Shown one piece after another: positions 62,060 to 64,000 of a stretch of DNA of 64,000 nucleotides. A program made the translations under genes and the position numbers. The stretch comes from Flavobacterium sp. N2820 (GTDB taxonomy: Bacteria > Bacteroidota > Bacteroidia > Flavobacteriales > Flavobacteriaceae), in assembly GCF_025947285.1 (NCBI RefSeq), contig NZ_CP110008.1, positions 1,188,501 to 1,252,500 of the forward strand. The letters are read 5' to 3'. Every line of letters starts with the position of its first letter. Within the stretch, counting starts at the first letter, position 1. The notes under the pieces were generated by a model that worked only from the letters and a program-made list of their open reading frames with translations, did not search any database and was not told the DNA's origin.

Positions 62060-63121
62060 TTACTTAAAGATTACTCCTGAGGAATGATTTTTCGTTGCCC
62101 CTGTTACTGAGGACAATATATTAATTTCGTTGCGCAATCGCAAGACACCTAAAAATCCAAAAATTAATGCTTCTTTAAATTGTATCGTTTGGTCATTTGG
62201 AATAATTAGTGCTGTTGTAGGTAAATAATGTTGTAAACGTGCAATCAAAAATGCATTATAAGTTCCTCCTCCAGTAATAAATAATTTGGATTGTGGCTTT
62301 GAACAAATCATAGCAATTTGCATGGCGATATGTTCTACAAAAGTGCATAGTTTGTCTTTAGATTCAATAGCAAAGGATTCCATCAAAGGAAAAATTTCTT
62401 CGTTAACGAATTCCATGCCTAATGATTTTGGATAAGGTGCTTTATAAAAGTCCAAATCATTTAATTTTTGCAATAATTCATGATGGATTGTTCCTGATTT
62501 TGCTATTCCTCCACCATCGTCGTAAGGAAAACCCAAATCATTTGCATAAAAATTCAACACGGTGTTTACTGGCGAAATATCAAAGGCAACTCGATGTCCA
62601 TTTTCAGAAAATGAAACATTCGAAAATCCACCTAAATTCAAGCAATAATCATACTCCGAAAAAAGCAATTCATCTCCAATTGGCACTAAAGGGGCACCTT
62701 GACCTCCTAATTGCACATCTTGTACTCTAAAATCACAAACAATGGTGTGAGGCACTAATTCTCGAAGAATTGGAAGATTTCCTATCTGAAGTGTAAATCC
62801 GTTTTGTGGTTGGTGCAAAATCGTATGACCATGACTGCAAATCGCATCAATTGCTGTAAGATTATGGTTAGAAATAAATTCAGAAATTAGTGAAGCTAAT
62901 AATTTAGTGTAGGACACATTCAATTCGTCTAATTCAGCGGGGTTAAAATGAATGGCATTTTTTAACTTTGTTAGCCATTCAGTGGGGTATGAAATGGTCT
63001 CTGATGCACAAATAGTAAAAGACCAACGCCCTGAATTATTGAATTTTATGTAAGCCAAATCAACTCCATCTAACGATGTGCCCGACATAACTCCTATAAC
63101 GTTGTAGTATTCTTTAAACAT
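62060..63121 (-). CDS. anmK: Anhydro-N-acetylmuramic acid kinase
   Basis: 353 residues, normal length. ATP-binding GVMSGTSLDGVDLAY (10-24), CSHGHTILHQP, GQGAPLVPIGD, and FITGGGTYNAFL. Phosphorylates and opens 1,6-anhydro-MurNAc in cell wall recycling. Divergent from the acyl-CoA dehydrogenase gene. Confidence 0.95.
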   Translation of the reverse strand: MFKEYYNVIGVMSGTSLDGVDLAYIKFNNSGRWSFTICASETISYPTEWLTKLKNAIHFNPAELDELNVSYTKLLASLISEFISNHNLTAIDAICSHGHTILHQPQNGFTLQIGNLPILRELVPHTIVCDFRVQDVQLGGQGAPLVPIGDELLFSEYDYCLNLGGFSNVSFSENGHRVAFDISPVNTVLNFYANDLGFPYDDGGGIAKSGTIHHELLQKLNDLDFYKAPYPKSLGMEFVNEEIFPLMESFAIESKDKLCTFVEHIAMQIAMICSKPQSKLFITGGGTYNAFLIARLQHYLPTTALIIPNDQTIQFKEALIFGFLGVLRLRNEINILSSVTGATKNHSSGVIFK

Positions 63122-63143
63122 GGGTTAAAATTACAAATTGTTA

Positions 63144-63174
63144 TTGAATTTTTCCTAATAAATAGTTACATTTG
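63144..63174 (+). promoter_or_regulatory. Full promoter TTG-N20-TACATTTG
   Basis: -33 TTG at 63144-63146 and -7 box TACATTTG at 63167-63174 at the ideal distance. It is the best complete match to the Bacteroidota consensus I saw outside the array, 43 bp before the acyl-CoA dehydrogenase start. Confidence 0.65.
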
Positions 63175-63217
63175 GAGTCTCAAATTAAAAAATTATCAAA
63201 CATTATATTTAAATAAT

Positions 63218-64000
63218 ATGGATTTTAAATTAACCGAAGAGCAAATAATGATTCAGCAAGCTGCACGAGATTTTGCTCAAACAGAATTATTACCTGGAGT
63301 TATTGAAAGAGATGAACATTCAAAATTTCCTACTGAGCAAGTAAAAATGATGGCCGAACTTGGTTTCATGGGGATGATGGTGGATCCTAAATATGGCGGA
63401 GCTGGATTAGATAGCTTATCGTATGTTTTAGCAATGGAAGAAATTGCAAAAGTAGATGCTTCTGCCGCGGTTATTATGTCAGTAAACAACTCTTTAGTTT
63501 GTGCTGGTTTAGAAAAATATGGTTCAGAAGAGCAAAAAATAAAATATTTAACACCGCTAGCAAAAGGTGAAGTAATCGGAGCTTTTTGTTTATCAGAACC
63601 AGAAGCAGGTTCAGATGCAACATCTCAAAGAACTACTGCTATTGATATGGGCGACCACTATTTAGTAAACGGAACTAAAAACTGGATTACAAACGGAGGA
63701 ACTGCATCTACATATTTAGTAATTGCTCAAACGGATGCTTCAAAAGGACATAAAGGAATTAACGTACTTATTGTTGAAAAAGGAATGCCTGGTTTTGAAG
63801 TAGGTCCAAAAGAAAAGAAAATGGGAATTCGTGGTTCTGATACGCACACTTTATTATTTAATGATGTAAAAGTTCCAAAAGAAAACAGAATTGGTGAAGA
63901 CGGATTCGGTTTTGCGTTCGCAATGTCAACATTAAATGGAGGAAGAATTGGAATTGCTTCTCAAGCATTAGGAATTGCGCAAGGTGCTTATGAATTAGCG
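63218..64000 (+). CDS. Acyl-CoA dehydrogenase (3' end outside window)
   Basis: 261 residues visible. N-terminal domain (MDFKLTEEQIMIQQAARDFA), flavin region AFCLSEPEAGSD, WITNGGTASTYLV, and GIRGSDTHTLLF. An FAD enzyme that introduces the first double bond in fatty acid or branched-chain acyl-CoA breakdown. The frame is open to the window edge; the normal length is about 380 residues, so about 120 are missing. Confidence 0.95.
   Translation, partial: MDFKLTEEQIMIQQAARDFAQTELLPGVIERDEHSKFPTEQVKMMAELGFMGMMVDPKYGGAGLDSLSYVLAMEEIAKVDASAAVIMSVNNSLVCAGLEKYGSEEQKIKYLTPLAKGEVIGAFCLSEPEAGSDATSQRTTAIDMGDHYLVNGTKNWITNGGTASTYLVIAQTDASKGHKGINVLIVEKGMPGFEVGPKEKKMGIRGSDTHTLLFNDVKVPKENRIGEDGFGFAFAMSTLNGGRIGIASQALGIAQGAYELA

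Noticed and set aside
1..64000. Search for an integron integrase, transposase, prophage or toxin-antitoxin pair.
   Set aside because: None of the proteins shows tyrosine recombinase, DDE or phage structural motifs; an integrase, if present, is outside the window.

Overview
The window looks like a chromosomal segment of a member of the Flavobacteriaceae (Bacteroidota), probably Flavobacterium or a close relative. The DNA is AT-rich. Many genes are preceded by the Bacteroidota -7 promoter element TAnnTTTG. The gene set includes type IX secretion (PorQ, and an NHL protein with a C-terminal sorting domain), a flavobacterial TonB/ExbB/ExbD set, NhaD, and many short Bacteroidota-type lipoproteins.

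Positions 1 to about 11,200 are not ordinary chromosome. They hold at least 13 units, all on the + strand. Each unit has one or two small genes followed by a 121-165 bp imperfect palindrome. These palindromes have the layout of integron attC sites: an AAC-ended R'' box just after the stop codon, complementary inner boxes, and an AACG^TT crossover point. In most units the first bases (TT...) are the reverse complement of the R'' box at the other end of the same unit, as expected if each unit is an excisable gene cassette. No integrase lies in the window. Given the array orientation it would be to the left, or the array is an integrase-less cluster. The cargo is mostly lipoproteins and secreted proteins of unknown role, plus a Fur-family regulator with a methyltransferase-like membrane protein, a serine hydrolase and a TPR protein. 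Eleven of the 13 sites contain an exact TAnnTTTG box, in ten of them followed by an intact crossover point, usually 45-49 bp downstream. Each attC therefore seems to carry a promoter for the next cassette, unlike the promoterless cassettes of classical integrons. The array ends in a decayed attC (about 11,119-11,220) followed by a leucine-rich-repeat lipoprotein.

From 12.6 kb onward the window is core genome. 12.6-17.2 kb: thioredoxin, rhodanese and CsaA, HemN, and a POTRA-type outer membrane protein. 17.3-24.7 kb: a DEAD-type RNA helicase, a BatA/VWA membrane protein, a dihydroorotase-like protein lacking the HxH metal motif, an esterase, a fasciclin protein, Tpx and DgkA. 24.7-31.0 kb: FtsK, a LolA-like protein, an LptF/G permease, and a RibBA-type protein whose cyclohydrolase half lacks the zinc cysteines. 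31.1-38.4 kb: Rho, a DUF4293 protein, a phosphodiesterase, TruA, an ABC exporter and dihydrolipoyl dehydrogenase.

38.6-45.6 kb is a more variable stretch: an orphan two-helix membrane protein, the secreted NHL protein, an HMA-MauE protein and an AraC regulator preceded by duplicated promoter DNA, then the MlaE/F/D lipid transport set. 45.6-64 kb holds Cmk and PorQ, a Lon protease broken by a one-base frameshift, an MFS transporter, an M48 peptidase, a frameshifted GIY-YIG nuclease between a tRNA-Val and a tRNA-like remnant, FolC, two TonB paralogues with ExbD/ExbB, NhaD, an amino-acid dehydrogenase, AnmK and the start of an acyl-CoA dehydrogenase. Both frameshifts lie in homopolymers, so sequencing error must be excluded before they are called real.
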